DNA from: Ascaris suum
Taxonomy: Eukaryota > Nematoda > Chromadorea > Rhabditida > Ascarididae
Assembly (NCBI GenBank): GCA_013433145.1
Contig: CM024188.1
Span: forward strand, 3,596,001-3,660,000
Direction of reading: 5' to 3'
DNA length: 64,000 bases
Below are positions 25,801 to 39,240 of this stretch, one piece after another. The notes below the pieces were generated by a model. That model made no database searches and was not told where the DNA came from. It worked only from the letters and a program-made list of their open reading frames with translations. Each line of letters opens with the position of its first letter. The stretch's first letter is position 1. The translations under genes were made by a program, and so were the position numbers.

Positions 25801-28151
25801 GTACTCATGTAATCCACTGATATCGCAGTGCATTTTCATTTTGAACGCCAATCGAGTATCGCTGTGTATATGAGCTTCTTGTGTGCCTTTACTCTTTATT
25901 CTAAGCGTCTTTTTTGGCATTGATGTACACTTTGGTCGAAAATTGTTCAGTTCAGTTGGGATCGTTTTGCACCGTCGGATTGCTTTTCCCTTTTTCAGCA
26001 TTGCATAATACACTAAAACACTGAACACTGGTGGACTGCTTTCAGATCGGGCTATTTAGTCATGCATTACAATCATTTCGTTTCTTACTCAAAGCTTAAG
26101 TTGTGCCCGACAATCCTCCGGAAGGAAAAGTTAGGTAGCTTTTCAACGTGCTTATGGTGATCTGATCCATGCTTCCAAAAAGTGTCGTACGATAACGCAT
26201 AAGAGTATGTGATTTTTATCATCAAGAGCTTTGTTGATTTAACCCTGGTTACTGCATGTTGTGATTAGTTTCAATTCCCCGAAGTTGATTATGAGGGAAA
26301 AAATATACTCGAATGAATCATGCATTCGCCGCTCATTCATTCCATTATTCCCACATGCTTTTGGGATTACGTCCGTACTTCCAATAATTTTCTTCCGCAC
26401 CTTGAACTTCTGCAAACTTGCTGCATCTGTTCAAATAGCAAAATTTATGCCTACAGTTGGCCCCTTTAGTCCACCCTATCATTATGCTTGCATTTAGGTC
26501 TAAATTCCATGCGACGAATTTGGGCGTATTTAGATGGGATTTTCTTGCAGCTTTGTTGATGTGCAATTGCAATATACAGATGAAAGTTAGTTCTAGAGGC
26601 AACTCCAACAGTCCCGCATATGTAAGACAGGAATGAAACTTTGTGCAGCCACGTGCAAATGCATTCTATGTTCAGACGGGAAAGCTTCCTTGTAATGTCT
26701 GCAATGCGTTACTGTTATCAGCAGATGCTTCTTCCCTTATCAAAAGTGTTTGGATATGAAAATGAGCGAAATCAAGTATTGCTTGTCAACTCCATAATCT
26801 CTGTAATACATGGTGATCTTTTTATGCATTTTGAAATGAAATTTGTCTAAAAATTCTATAGTTATTATTTTCTGTTATTTTATGGCCGTATAGTTATTAT
26901 TTTCTGGATTTCACCCATCACCGTGCCGTTATCTTCCTCTTAACAAGAGGTAATTTGTGAAGAAATTTTTTTATGGTTTAAGATCAAAAGAGGCATTGTT
27001 TTAAAAAAGTAGTGCAGCCAAAGCGATTTAAAATCTATTATATAAGTTTTCATAGAACTTGATGCGAAATATAATGAAACTAGTGGGATGCTAATTCGAA
27101 AGATTGATGCAGTATTCACTTTTGCGCTTAAAAAAGAGCAGTGAAACATGGAAAACTGGATGGGCATCGGAACATGTTTAACACCATTAGAAATGAACAA
27201 AAAATTGTTTGACGCAACTAATAATTCGAGTCACTCCAACATGTGAAACCAGTATCATATTTGGTATCTCTGATGATCTAAAAAAGTGCGGTGTTTTTGT
27301 GTCCTAGCAAGCTCCTGTTAGATCTTCCTGATCTTCACATGTTGCCGATAACCGCTTTGATCAAATGCGATGTTGCTTCAGATTGTTCCATTTCAAATAG
27401 ATAGGATTTGTGCAGCTTTATGGCACTTGACCTCTGAGCAATCGCATGCGTGTTCCTAATGTAAGTTGATCAGTGATAGTGGTATTAGATGCGGTTCGAA
27501 TTGCTCACTAATGATAACTCAACAAATAAGTAGCCAACAACTACAGGTTTCGGACGCACTGCAAGCACAACCTGGATCAATGCCCATACACACATGCATG
27601 CAACTGACCGAATTTGCAGTATCGCGAGCTAAAATGCAGAAAAGCGTTAAATCCCACTCTCTCATTACTCCTGTTGCTTTTATATTGACAAGGTTGCGCG
27701 ACACAGATGGCCCTTAGTCTCTAAGCACCACCTCTATCGGACAAGAGCGGACCTTTTTAAATCTGGACGCGAAAAAAAAACGACTGATAGGGTGGAGGAA
27801 TTGTTTCCTTTTTGAACGAATTCGAGAGAGGTGCATAGTTTATCGTGGTAGATCAGCCTGGCAGGTAGTATGAAGGCGAAGAAGGGAACGGGGAAGACAA
27901 AGGAGATATTTTCAAGCAAAACAACTAATTAGAAAACACATATTTTGCCTCGAATGACATGTGAAGCCAGCCGATGCCAGGAGAAGACTTGCTGTGCAAA
28001 ATGCAAGTCCTCCTATGAGCAAATGGCAGTATCACCTTCCTATATGCTGCTTCTTAAATGCATATATGCCTTTTTATGGAATCTCTTCTTAAATATTAGT
28101 AACGGCCACCATGTTCTGTAGAAATATATTCTTATTATGCGGGCCAGAAGA

Positions 28152-28231
28152 AGCTCCGACATGAGTTATGCAGCAAAATTTAAAAAATAGGGCGCGTAAT
28201 ATTAGAGCAACTAGGAGCTCCGACATGAGTT
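28152..28231. repeat. Short direct repeat
   Basis: AGCTCCGACATGAGTT occurs at 28152-28167 and again at 28216-28231. Confidence 0.8.
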
Positions 28232-28356
28232 CAGATAAGCACTTTAATTTTGAGACGGTTGTTCAATAGACAACGGGAGAGGGAAGAGGAGAGTTGGCTA
28301 ACAGGAACCTTTGTATTTTTCACTGGCTGTTGCCATTTACTTCTTAACTAACACAC

Positions 28357-28529
28357 GTATTCTTCCGCCAGCACCTTCACATTGGCTTGCTTCCATGTTT
28401 TTATATAAGACTGCCGCCATTCGGAAGGTAGGATGTCGTGAACTTTTGAGGAGATATGCTCTTCATTTTTCTCACGTGCCATCGAATGAAGGACCTCAAC
28501 GAAATAGTCACAATTATCCCAAGTACTTG
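28357..28529 (-). CDS. Probable internal exon, unknown family
   Basis: Minus strand, acceptor CTCATTGCAG (phase 1) to donor GAATAC|GTGTGT (phase 0), 57 codons. The product (WDNCDYFVEVLHSMAREKNE, LPSEWRQSYIKTWKQANVKV) is rich in W, E and K, unlike the translated AT-rich background, and predicted helical. I do not recognise the family. Possible upstream exons of the same gene lie at 28938-28985 and 29633-29695, but the link between them and this exon is missing. Confidence 0.4.
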
Positions 28530-28937
28530 CTGCAATGAGCGTGGAGGTTACCATTTCGTCAAATTTATTAATTTCACATCAACCAACGCTGAACACAAAT
28601 AGAACTTCACTAAATGGTTTTGCTACGGCTCCTTTTGTCTGACTGTGAGCAATTCCATGTGTTTGTATTGATGAAAAATTAGCGTTTATTCGTTTCATTG
28701 TCACTTATGCACGGCGATTGTCGGGAGTGTTACTGAGCAGTTGCATACTTCGTTTTCTTTTAAATCATCCTACTGCTGAGCTCAGCTGAGTAGCTTCGCA
28801 ACGGTTTCAGTATCGAATAGCAAAGAGGAACATCCTTCATGAGAAAGATTTTATTGCAAACGAAGGTAACTAACCGTAGTTGAAGAATTCGAAATTCAAG
28901 CTATGTGATCACATTGCTGAAGCATTCTAGACCTCAC

Positions 28938-28985
28938 TTTTTTGACGTTGCTGCCAATTTCCACCTCCATATTAGGGGTATTTTT
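28938..28985 (-). CDS. Possible 48-bp exon upstream of 28357-28529
   Basis: Acceptor TGTTCTGCAG, donor AAAAAA|GTGAGG, phase 0 at both ends, 16 codons (KNTPNMEVEIGSNVKK). It joins in phase to the candidate at 29633-29695. Confidence 0.28.
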
Positions 28986-29632
28986 CTGCAGAACACGATG
29001 GCCGTTATTAAGATTTCAAAGAACGTTGCATAAAAAGGATACATGTGTAGTCAAAGAGCACCATATAGAAGGCTAATACTGCGTGTTGTCCTTAGAACTA
29101 CTTCTGTTTTGTGCACCAAGGGTACCGTTGCAGTCTGCTCGCCTCACGTGTCATAACACAACGTACTGAGTGGCTGGTTATTTTGTGGGAAGATACTTCC
29201 TATGTCCTCCTTCTCTTTCTCCTCACCCTGTAGCAGCACCTCGGGTGGTCCATAATGATCAACTATGGACTTGTTCATATTTTTCCCATTTGCACAAATT
29301 CTTTAATTCATATTTTCTAGTTAGGATGCCAGTTGGTCATTCCAGTTGGCTGCAGTCCCCATCTACAATTATTATTTCTCTGTAACAGCGCTTCGACATG
29401 CATAATAGCTGAAGATTGCTCTTATGGGTTTTAGCTAGCACAGCGCTTGCTGATGAAGCTGCGATAAACGAAGCTTCATTGTAATATGCCATTAATTTCT
29501 GCGCGCATTCAGGCGGCGCTTGAAGAAGTGAATCTGATTTTTTTTATCGTTCGAGATGTGTGTAAAATGTGTCCGTTTTGAGTGATGCCCATGGGGGCTA
29601 AAAGCTGTGGCATAATTCAAGTCAAAACTCAC

Positions 29633-29695
29633 TCTTTCTTGGCACACACTTTCCAATTCAGTCATATTGTGGCCGCCTTCACAACTATTCAACAT
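29633..29695 (-). CDS. Possible first exon, 21 codons
   Basis: An ATG-initiated minus frame (MLNSCEGGHNMTELESVCQ) ending at a strong donor GAAAGA|GTGAGT in phase 0. It has no signal peptide. It could start the gene represented at 28357-28529. Confidence 0.28.
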
Positions 29696-29699
29696 TGCG

Positions 29700-31670
29700 A
29701 ATTTTCTTACATATATGTTCCCTTCCTTCAGTGCTGAAAAAGAACTCTGTCATCTTTGTGTAAGAGCGTTTAATAATTTTGCAAAAAACGATGTGGCCGT
29801 TGTTTCTTAAAGAACGAATTCATGAGCTCTCATTACCATTGAAAACTTCACTTTCTGCACTTAGCATTGCGTGTTCCTCGTCGAAACACAAATGGATTAC
29901 TCCAAATTTTTTCTACGATTGTAGGACGATTAAAATACTGTGGTCACTTCTGAATGAAACAGCCAATCTGGGGCATACAGTCATGCCTTCTGTCTAGAAA
30001 TTTAGCAACTCAGCGTGCTTCTTTCTGAGGAGTGTGAGAGTTTATTGTTTGCAAGTGATTAGATTAAATGCTTATAGATGTGCGGTTACATAAAAATATA
30101 TGCTATATATATTCCATTTCTTATCACATTACATTATAAAAGAGTTGACTACTTTAATAAGTGCTCTTCGCAAATTGTCTTGACCGAATTCCTTCAAAAT
30201 GGAGTAAATTTACACTGATTGTGACAAATCGGATCATGCTGAAACAAAAACTGAAAGCGAAACATCGCGTTAATGCATCTATAAGGTCTCCAATGGTTCT
30301 ATCTCTTTAGAACAAAAAAAAAGTACGTGCTGCTTCAAAATCAACGTTGCACGAATTTATTCGAATGAACTTCACATATCGCATGTTCGTTGAAGATCGA
30401 TAGAGTGTGTTTGTTGCCTTTTTTTTCCACCTATAACGTGTGTAGAACGCTAAACAACCTAGATCGATTAGTGTAAGAAGTATAGCATAATTCTGCTATG
30501 CTTACTTCTTCAAACAGCCTTGATGAGCTTAGTTTTGATAAATATATCGTATTTTAGGAGCAGTTGATTGTAAAATATAATTCATTAATTAAGTGTTTGT
30601 TTAATATTCATCACAATTAATAAAATTTTCAATACTCATCATAAAAATTCGTTCGTAAAGTTTTCTGTCCCTTTCACAGTATTAGCACTGCCAATTCCTT
30701 TCACTATGGCAAACCCACGTTTAGTTCATTCATCTTTCACTTATCTTATTTGCTATGAATTTTGTCTTCATTTGCTCGGCAAGCTTTGCTTTCGAGTGCT
30801 TTTTTTTCTGCTTTACAGCACTCAACACAAAAATTCGATTTAACATTGAGGCTTTGCTTTAGTACAATTCGCTAAACGTCTGCCAGGAATTCAAAGTTCG
30901 TGGTGTTGGTTCCTACTGCAGATGCAGTTTTCGATGCCTATCGAAAGCTTATTGTAGTTTCATTTCGCTTTGTTTCAGCCGCTTGTATTTCATATTTTCA
31001 ATATGCTTCAAATGTGTCAGAATACCCTTATGAAACGTGTTATATCAGTCGCAAAGGGTTCTTTGAGGCTTGTTTTGAAGCATATATCAGCTCAACGAAT
31101 ACTGTTATCAAGTGCTGGCTTTCTTTCGTGCGGTTACGTCGATGAGGATATATGTCTCTGTTTGGCATCTTGTTTGCTTGAAAACGGCGCAGAAATTGCG
31201 TCTTAAATTGAAACCTCACAGCGATGCATTGAAGGTCTTCATGTTGCAGCAAAGATTTGCATCTTTTCTATCTTCCCATTAGTTAATGCTTGTCGTCAAC
31301 CGCTCTTGATGAGCTTCAGTTACTGCTCTTAAGGAGAAATGCTCCTTGCGCTTAGGTTCGCCTTTTTCTCAAGCAAAAGGCAATATGGGAGAAGGGGGGA
31401 GGGAACAGGGAGGAGAGGAGGTTAGGAAGTGGACGGACAAATATGGCTCTCTTTCGATTGATCGGGAACAGTCGTACGTCATAGATTTTGAAGTAATGAG
31501 AGCAGTGCTAAAAACATCAACAAGAAAAATGCACAACCACAGCTTAAAACACCTTTTGAATTTTTTTTTGAATTTTGAAAGTAAAACCTTTTGAATTTCT
31601 CCATAGCTGAAAAACAGTGAACAGTGTTTAGATTTATTTACTTTGTTCCCTCATTCACAGAATAAAGGTT
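29700..31670. other. No gene supported; one imperfect hairpin
   Basis: 30473-30513 forms an imperfect stem (GTAAGAAGTATAGCAT against GCTATGCTTACTTCTTC, with a four-base bulge). Plus frames at 30900-31206 are unsupported. A purine-rich run lies at 31387-31425. Confidence 0.4.
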
Positions 31671-31671
31671 A

Positions 31672-31915
31672 TTGTCGCCACCACTATTGCTACCACTACT
31701 ACTACAACTACTACTAAAAAACTACAGCAGTAACAACAACAATGGCTATCCTAACAACCGCTGCAGTTATAACTATTGCTAATACTCACACAGCTACCAA
31801 CGCATCCAGTGAACCAGTGATTTTGCTGCAACTATGATTACTGCAGTAACAGCGACTACTACTATAATTCGTCTATGACTATCGCCATTACTGTTATCAC
31901 TACTACTGCTACAAA
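31672..31915 (+). repeat. Degenerate ACT/ACA trinucleotide-rich region
   Basis: About 240 bp of interrupted ACT, ACA and GCA triplets (for example CTACCACTACTACTACAACT), interspersed with ordinary sequence. A decayed microsatellite is likely. No open frame spans it. Confidence 0.7.
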
Positions 31916-34900
31916 AATTTTATGCCCATCAATTTAAAGACACTTCTCGTCATTCGTTTTTGCTCTATAGAGCTTGTCGCATTCTTTTGAGTGTGAACTC
32001 AAGGACCTTATAGTGCCCTCATTCAGTTGGATTTCTGTGATCAACAATTGCATTTTCCAACGATATGTTCCTTATGCTGTGCTTTTTTTTTTTCATGTTA
32101 TTGTCTACGTATTGTTCGGCAAATCGTAGGTATCGTATGGAGATCAAGCATTGCGTTAAAATATGCAAATCATACGACCGGGCTGGTATGTGTTTTACTT
32201 GCAATTTCAAAACAATCAAGTGGGTAGCAGTTCCTCATCCTTCTAATTATATTTTTGAGCACATCAATTTCCATCTTTTTGTTTCGCTCACTCTCTTAGC
32301 CTCTCAGCTTCATCAACGTTGAGCATCGTACTGTAAAGAAAATAACACACGACGTTCAAATTATTTTGGGCATATAGTAGAATTCTGGCCCGATGGACCA
32401 GATCAATCCGGAAACGACTTTTTAAAACGCGTTTAAAGCTCGGACGGGATGCGACTATTTTTATGTAATAGCGTGTGTTTTGTCATAGAGGAGAATTCGC
32501 TGCATACGGTAGATTACTGCTCGGTTGTAGAAGAAATTCCAGAGCTCGTGAATATGAACGATTGGTTGTTTTCCTCAATATTATAAGTCACTCCCGACTG
32601 ATGCAGAAACATTGCAATATTGCGCATTCCTTAATGGTCATTGAGTCAGGCTGGAAGCTAACAGCCGGCACTCCATGCTACCAAAGCCAACAGATAGAGC
32701 CTGGATACTCATAATTTTTTTGCGCCATAATCAAGTACTCCTAGACGCAGCAAATGAACAATGATATCTCTTATTCGCTACTTATTAGTTAAGAATGAAA
32801 ACCTTTGAGTTACAAATAAAATCCTTGCAACTCTGTTGCTTAGGCGTAGACACTTAAACGCACAAGCTTCATCATGACGCCTCTTTCTCGTTACCAACAT
32901 CATAAAGTCATATTGTAAGTCACCGTAACTTGGCACCACTTGTGCATAGGCCGTCTTAGACATAATTTTTTGCTCAATCTTGTGAGGTATTTCCAACACA
33001 GATAGTAATTTCTTCATGGTACATCCTTATCCCTGCTCAGTGTGTAATTTAGTACTTTAATGTCCAAAAATTTGGCATAACTAATCTTGTGACGGAAAGC
33101 TGATCAAGCAGAAACTGAAAAGTTGGCAGCACTGTATTTCCAAACACAGCGATTGAACGTTCCTGCTAATTAATAATTCCATGATGGAGATAGCAAACGA
33201 TCCTGATGAGATCATTCGCTCTCGTCGTGGCATCTGGCCTTGATACACTGAAGTACTCCCTGGAGTTCATTGTGTGGGACTTGGCCAGGGTGTCCCGTGG
33301 TCTGGGACTCTCACGACCTTCGTGATGAACCATCAGCTCGCAGGGATTGGATACCTAGTTAGGCTTCATCGCTTCCAGGCGGAGGTTCTAAATTTTCGCC
33401 AGCTGTTTCACCACCGTTCCTCGCGTGCTGTCCTGATTACTTCTGGGAACGACTACTCTACATTATTGAATTTTTACTATCGTTCTTGCAATATCATATT
33501 GCAAAAATGGAAACTTCTAAAGAAAGATTCGTTATTGTCATCATACAAAGTGGCATAGAATTGCTTGGAAACAAAACACTGAGCTGAGTTACGACCTATT
33601 GATTCTCTATAAATTAGGATGAGGTAGAAGTTTTGTATGTGATCTCCTTGCGAATGATGCGAATTAACTGTTTGACAAATATGCAAAAGTTCATTTATAG
33701 TACGTTCCTTGGATGTAGTTAAGGAAGCTGGATTTTCCTGAAATGGCTCATGGCAGTTCGACCAATGTGTTGAACTGTGGGTGTCGTTGATATCGCTGCG
33801 CCGCATCGGCTTCGTTGGGTTTCGCCTCTGATACATTCAGTGTTGGTATGGCACGAAATCCATTTTTGCATTTAAGTGAACAAATGCGCCTTTCTCACAT
33901 TCAGTACCGATTGCATGAATTCAAACACTATGAATAAGCATTGTGTGCGAAACATATGCCGCATTAGTAGCGAATAATTTCTTTTCACATTTGCTGTTCG
34001 TTGTATTAGAAGCATCAAGCGAAACGTAGAGTACCGAGCTGCGAGACGGCATGCTAAAAGTACTTTCCTAGAGATTCTTTTCAAAAGCAACTTCGACACC
34101 ATTCATCGCCACTTCAAAAGATAAAAATAAATCATTTCACTTAAAGAAGATCGTTGAAAATGGTTCTTATTCGGTCGATAATATATCCAAATAGATTCCG
34201 CTTTCATAAAATGCAATATTGCAATCGAGCATTTATTTATTGAGTGCGTATTTCTCCGGAAATTACCGCGGGTAACATTTGTTGACTCTTGCAACGCGTT
34301 GAGCCTCCTGTCTCTCTCCAAATCTTAACTCCGAAAAACAGCAAAACAAGATTGTCTTCTCGTCTTTCAACTGAATGCTGAAAGGCTTGTTTCATACTCA
34401 GAGTTTCAATGGCCCTAAAGTCGTTACAGCCCTATGGTCACTTGATGAAATGCTTAGTACTAGAATGGTTTTTATGACTTGTTCACTGCTCGGTGGTAGT
34501 TACTGCCTGTTAAGAGCACTGGTTTGTTATTCTCCCGCAAAATGTCGCATCCTATTGTTGGACTCAGTGCGCTATATTAGCTCAGTCAGCTTCAGAAGCA
34601 AATTTGCCAGTATAAATAAATTGGAATTTACTCCATAGGTGGCAGAAAATTATTTATTCATCATTTCAATAATATCATCCTTTAATGATCAAAATGTTGT
34701 GGAAACATTTTCTCGAAGGACTCGAGTTCCCTACTACAAAAGACAAACATAAAAAATTAGAAAATCGTGACGCATGATTCTCCTTTCTAAAATAAATCAC
34801 AAAATTTCGCCCTTATCATGCCTGTCTATGAGATTATCCAACTGCTTCACTTTGCGTTTTAAACGTTTCGACATGCACTCTTTTACTACTTCAGCCTCGC

Positions 34901-37900
34901 TGTTGTTTCAATATGCCGAATCGTGCCACTGAAAATGTCGTTCACTAGAACTCTAGGCCTTCGCATGCACAGTCAAGTCGCTGTTCCAGTCTTTCTCAGG
35001 TATTCAGGATGAAAAACATGAGGTTTTTGCTGTTAACAGCCCTAAGAGAGCTATGAACTTTATGTTGTGCATTCTTATTCATATTACGTTCGCCTTCCCC
35101 ACCACCTCCTTTCCTTTTCTGCTTAGATATGCGAACATTGCGAGTGTACGCACTTGTGATACGGCTAAAGTGCACAATTTTAAGTTGGAATACCGTCCTC
35201 ACGACTAATGTCCATATATGTCTATAAATGATTCCTAATTCCGCGTATGCTTATCACCTTATTTTAGGCCACACTGGGAAATTAGTTCAGCAAACAAGTA
35301 TTGTTGCAGCATGAAATCTGGTGGACGTGAAAAGATGAACAGAAGGGAAGGTTGAGCAGGGAGCAGGTGAGATCATCGCATGCCACATTTGCTTCACCTC
35401 ATTTTCTTCAATCTTTTCACGCTTCTCTGCTGCACTTTCATCTATCGTGTCTCATATTTCCGTGGGATAACTGCATAGGGCATTTAGAACAATCGCATTA
35501 TCCTTCGCACAGGTGGAGAACTATGCGTTTCTTGAGCCGAACAAGCAAACTGACTTTTTTTCATCGCATTTATCCTTTTCAACACAGCAGCGTTAAAAGT
35601 TGTGAAATATTTCGTCTAACTGTTTACTCTTCTTTGCCTCAGTATTATAAGAAGAAAACGGATCATGCGTGTACACTTATTTCTTTTCTATGCTATTTAT
35701 AAAACATTTCAATCGAATGTCATCGTTTAATCGCTTTCAAAGAAATATGACACAGTTTCTTAAACGTTCTTAGAAGTCACAATAGACCTTTATATTGTCG
35801 CTATTGCATCACGATCTTTTAACAAAAAAGTTGTAAACATCTTCTGTGAGTGTTTACTATTGCTGTGATTTTAAGCTATAATTTTTTGTTGAAACCATTC
35901 AACAATTGTTTCGCCTTTTGAGTACTTATTTTTTTAAGACGAAATTTCTTTATTCATTTAAATTATACATGTTTCATGATTGATTAAGTTGATGTTCTTT
36001 TCAAAAATTTTAAAACGTTGGTACAATGAAAGGCGCAAATCGTGATCGTGTATTTCCCTTCATCAGGATCATGCTCTTGAGAAACATTCACTGCATTTTT
36101 GTAATATTGCTTATGCAGACCATTTAGTGTTAATGTTAATTCATCTCAAAAGAGGAAGCGGCTATCACCAAACTAACAAATACAATTGTAAAGCTAACCT
36201 GTTGGGAAATTTTTTTCGACATTGCTATTGGAGATGCGTAGTGATTCTGCCTCGTTGAACTAATGTAAATAATAAGGAGAGGAATTAAGCACTATCTGCG
36301 ATCTTTTAATTCTCACTTCTTGTTCAGTGCGTTTATACAATATTTCTTTTACAGGCAATTGCTAACACTTTAAATTTCTTCTCATTTCATTTCTAAGCAA
36401 TTGGTCTTTTGATGCGATTTAACTTACCTCTAAAAGCTGTGATGTATCTGCTGTCATTCATATAGTTAGGCATCTAAATATACCGTTCTTGAGATATGAC
36501 ATTAAACACTGAGAATACAGTTAAATGGGAAATTCTGCGCTCTATGAAAAGCTGAAACAGAAATTTTTAGCTTTTTTTTTTTCAAAATGAAACAGTATCA
36601 GATGCTGATATTTGGCAATATGCTTTTTCGCCGTTTCCCTTCTATCGAACAGTTTTGCCTCTTTCTCTTTTGCATAACATATTAGGCAAAGTAGTCACCA
36701 TGCTGCACGACACTTTCAACACAAATATTTTAGTGCTAGTTAGGAGATTCGAAACTTCAGAAAGTGCTCATGGGATTTCTTTCCATTCATAATGTCATAG
36801 CGGCAGTGTATGAACGGCTTCGAAGTGATCTTTAGAATAGCATTCGCAAAGGTTTGAAAGTTATTATGTGAAAGACTGAAGAAGGACAGATGTCGCGTTC
36901 AGCAAACAAAGTAAAGATGCGTGGGAGCAAGGACGGCATTTCTGTGCTAACATATGTTTTAAAGGTTTCTATATAGAATATTGAAAGTCGATGTGCTTTG
37001 GAGCTTTCCTTATCTTTCGCCAAGTTATGCATTGCATTTTCGCATGTATGTTCCTTCGAAAGCACCTTGTTTAGCTAATAGTTTGGATGTAATTGTCAAC
37101 AAAATACATCTGTTACACTCAACGGTTTCTCACTTTTGTCATATGAACGAAAATTAGCAACTGTTCTTTGGGTTACTTTTTATTGACGGTGCTGGCCCAA
37201 GGGCCATTTAGCAAGAGGCAATAAGAGTAGATTGCTAGAATCGTGATCGATTTAGGAGCATTCATTTTCTTTTCCCGATAGCATTTAGGTTGCGATTCGC
37301 GCACACGTCTCACCCACAACCTAATTGTCAATGAAGGGCACCTAAAGGAAACGAAGCAAAAATGTTAGACAACCACCTATTCGAACATCTGAAGGAATGT
37401 AGCAGTAATATATTGGAAGAGTGATTAGAGCATATGCTATTTGCATGAGGTAATAAACAGTGTTACACGATTTTTTTAATTGCAACTAATTGCAATGTAG
37501 AATGCTGTGCTAGGCTAAAGGTCACATCCGCTGCACTTTCATATCCTCGCGACAGCGACTGTTGAAAAACGATTGCAGCGCCATGTGATAACGTGATAGT
37601 GTTCAGAATACACATCAATAACATGGATTTACGATTGCGTGAGCTTTTCTTCTGGTAGCCTCAAAAATAAACGTCACAGCATTGTTCACTCTTCTTGTCA
37701 CGAATTCCATCACCGTCTAATGAGATCTTTTTCGACAAGATACATACATTCTCATAACATCTGCACTTGCGCTCGAAAATGGAGCTATAATAATGATATA
37801 TATTCAGATAGAAGGGAAAACTATCTAGAAAGTGTTTGCAGCTTCAACTATATCTGCAATTTGTAATGCTGTACTCATATCTACTTTTATAAAGCGCTCA

Positions 37901-38860
37901 TTATGCCTTAAGCTGTGACTTCTGTACGCTTTAATCACGAAGAGAAGGGTCGAATTATCGGCATATTAGGCGAGCGTCACGCTTCTTCGTGTCAAGCGCC
38001 TTTTTGCAAGTTTCGGCCGAACTAAAGTGTCTACTGAATTTACAAAGTTGACATTCTTACGGTACTTTTGTGTTCGAAAAGTTTTCGGATGATGGGCCTG
38101 GTGATCGATAACATTCAGTCGAATCACTGAGTTTGTGACGCCCTTTAATTTTTCGTTCTTTGTCGTCAATTTTAAAATTTATAGACATTCAATTATGTAT
38201 TTCCCTTTGTCTTTTTGCATCGCTTGTCCTTCCTTACAAATCTCATGTTTAGAGAAATTTGCACCTTTCTAGCAAGAAATCAGTTGAGACAACATTGTTC
38301 TCAATGACAACAACTATCGATATTTATTTACTTATGTTGTGTTGTGGTGGCGACAAGGAAATCCGAGGCAAATGTTGATTGAGTCGCGGCCTTGTTCTTT
38401 ATTGAGTAAACATATTTCTCAAATCGTCAACGTTCGATAAAGATCGACATGCAGCAGTGGATGCAAGCGATCTCTTCCAGAGTATGTTCCACTGGCTCGC
38501 GATGGGCAGATTTCAAAAAGAGCGGTCAGATAATGAGATTGGTAGCAAGTTCTGTTTTTCGCAAAAGAGGTGAAATGGAGCGAAGTGGAATGTTCTGTGG
38601 TAGAAGCCGACTTTGTAGACTCGCTTATTTATCAGTAGTCACCTGCCTTTTTGCTGCTGTTGATGAGAGTGTGTGAGTGCAGCAAGAAGACACCTATTTG
38701 TATGTCAGGAAGATACAAATAGCTACAGTGCTTGTTTTTTTTTTTTTTTCAAATGCTTTAGAGCTTCCACACCAAGCGCTTGCTATAACGTTCTGGTTAT
38801 TGCACTTTTCGTAGAAAAAGCGAATTGATGATAATGGAGTGTAAATGCGACAAGATAGCA
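31916..38860. other. Long region without a supported gene
   Basis: Apart from the GC-rich block at 33.2 kb I see no domain. Minus frames 32778-33017 and 33477-33836 and plus frames 34375-34638 and 35352-35702 are open but have no exon borders or family features. Confidence 0.4.
33180..33440. repeat. GC-rich block, probable dispersed repeat
   Basis: Base composition rises sharply against AT-rich flanks. Both strands contain stops, so it is not an exon. Content such as GTGGTCTGGGACTCTCACG suggests a non-autonomous repeat or a transposon untranslated region. The family is not identified. Confidence 0.35.
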
Positions 38861-38869
38861 GCTAGAGGC

Positions 38870-39240
38870 ACTATGGAGTGCTGACGGTGAGAGTAGCCAG
38901 GCGTCATTTTACTGCTACCTGTCGCAGGGCCTTTCGATGTCTTAAGTGCGTACTGGAGGGGAACGAGCAGCGCGTTACCTTCAGATCTCCCGATCTCCGC
39001 TGCATTAAGATGAATGGGAGTCAAGGAAGCTCTCGAATGACAGGGGTTCTCCCTTCTGCAAGGTTAGATGTTTACCGAGAAAAATGCTTCCAGTCCTACC
39101 CCCATACAAAGTCGGGGAGGAATCCGGCAAACCTAAGTTTATTGCCCTCACCATGCACAAATGCTGCATCTGTCATTGGAGCTAACTTCCGCATGTTTGA
39201 GGCCGTCACAAACTGTTGTTAATGTTGCGTTCTGCAAACA
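38870..39240. repeat. GC-rich block, possible dispersed repeat
   Basis: It is GC-richer than its flanks and open on the plus strand for 114 codons (CRRAFRCLKCVLEGNEQRV), without clear splice sites. It could be repeat-derived or part of an unrecognised exon. Confidence 0.25.

Larger units (their letters stand above)
18762..28140. other. Long region without a nameable gene
   Basis: Apart from the candidate exons listed at 19.3, 20.3, 20.8 and 22.7 kb, I see no domain. A CAA-rich tract lies at 25298-25340, and an 18-bp direct repeat (ATAGTTATTATTTTCTG core) at 26857-26874 and 26889-26906. Minus frames at 24302-24649, 24837-25022, 25660-26028 and 26345-26608 are open but unsupported. Confidence 0.4.
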
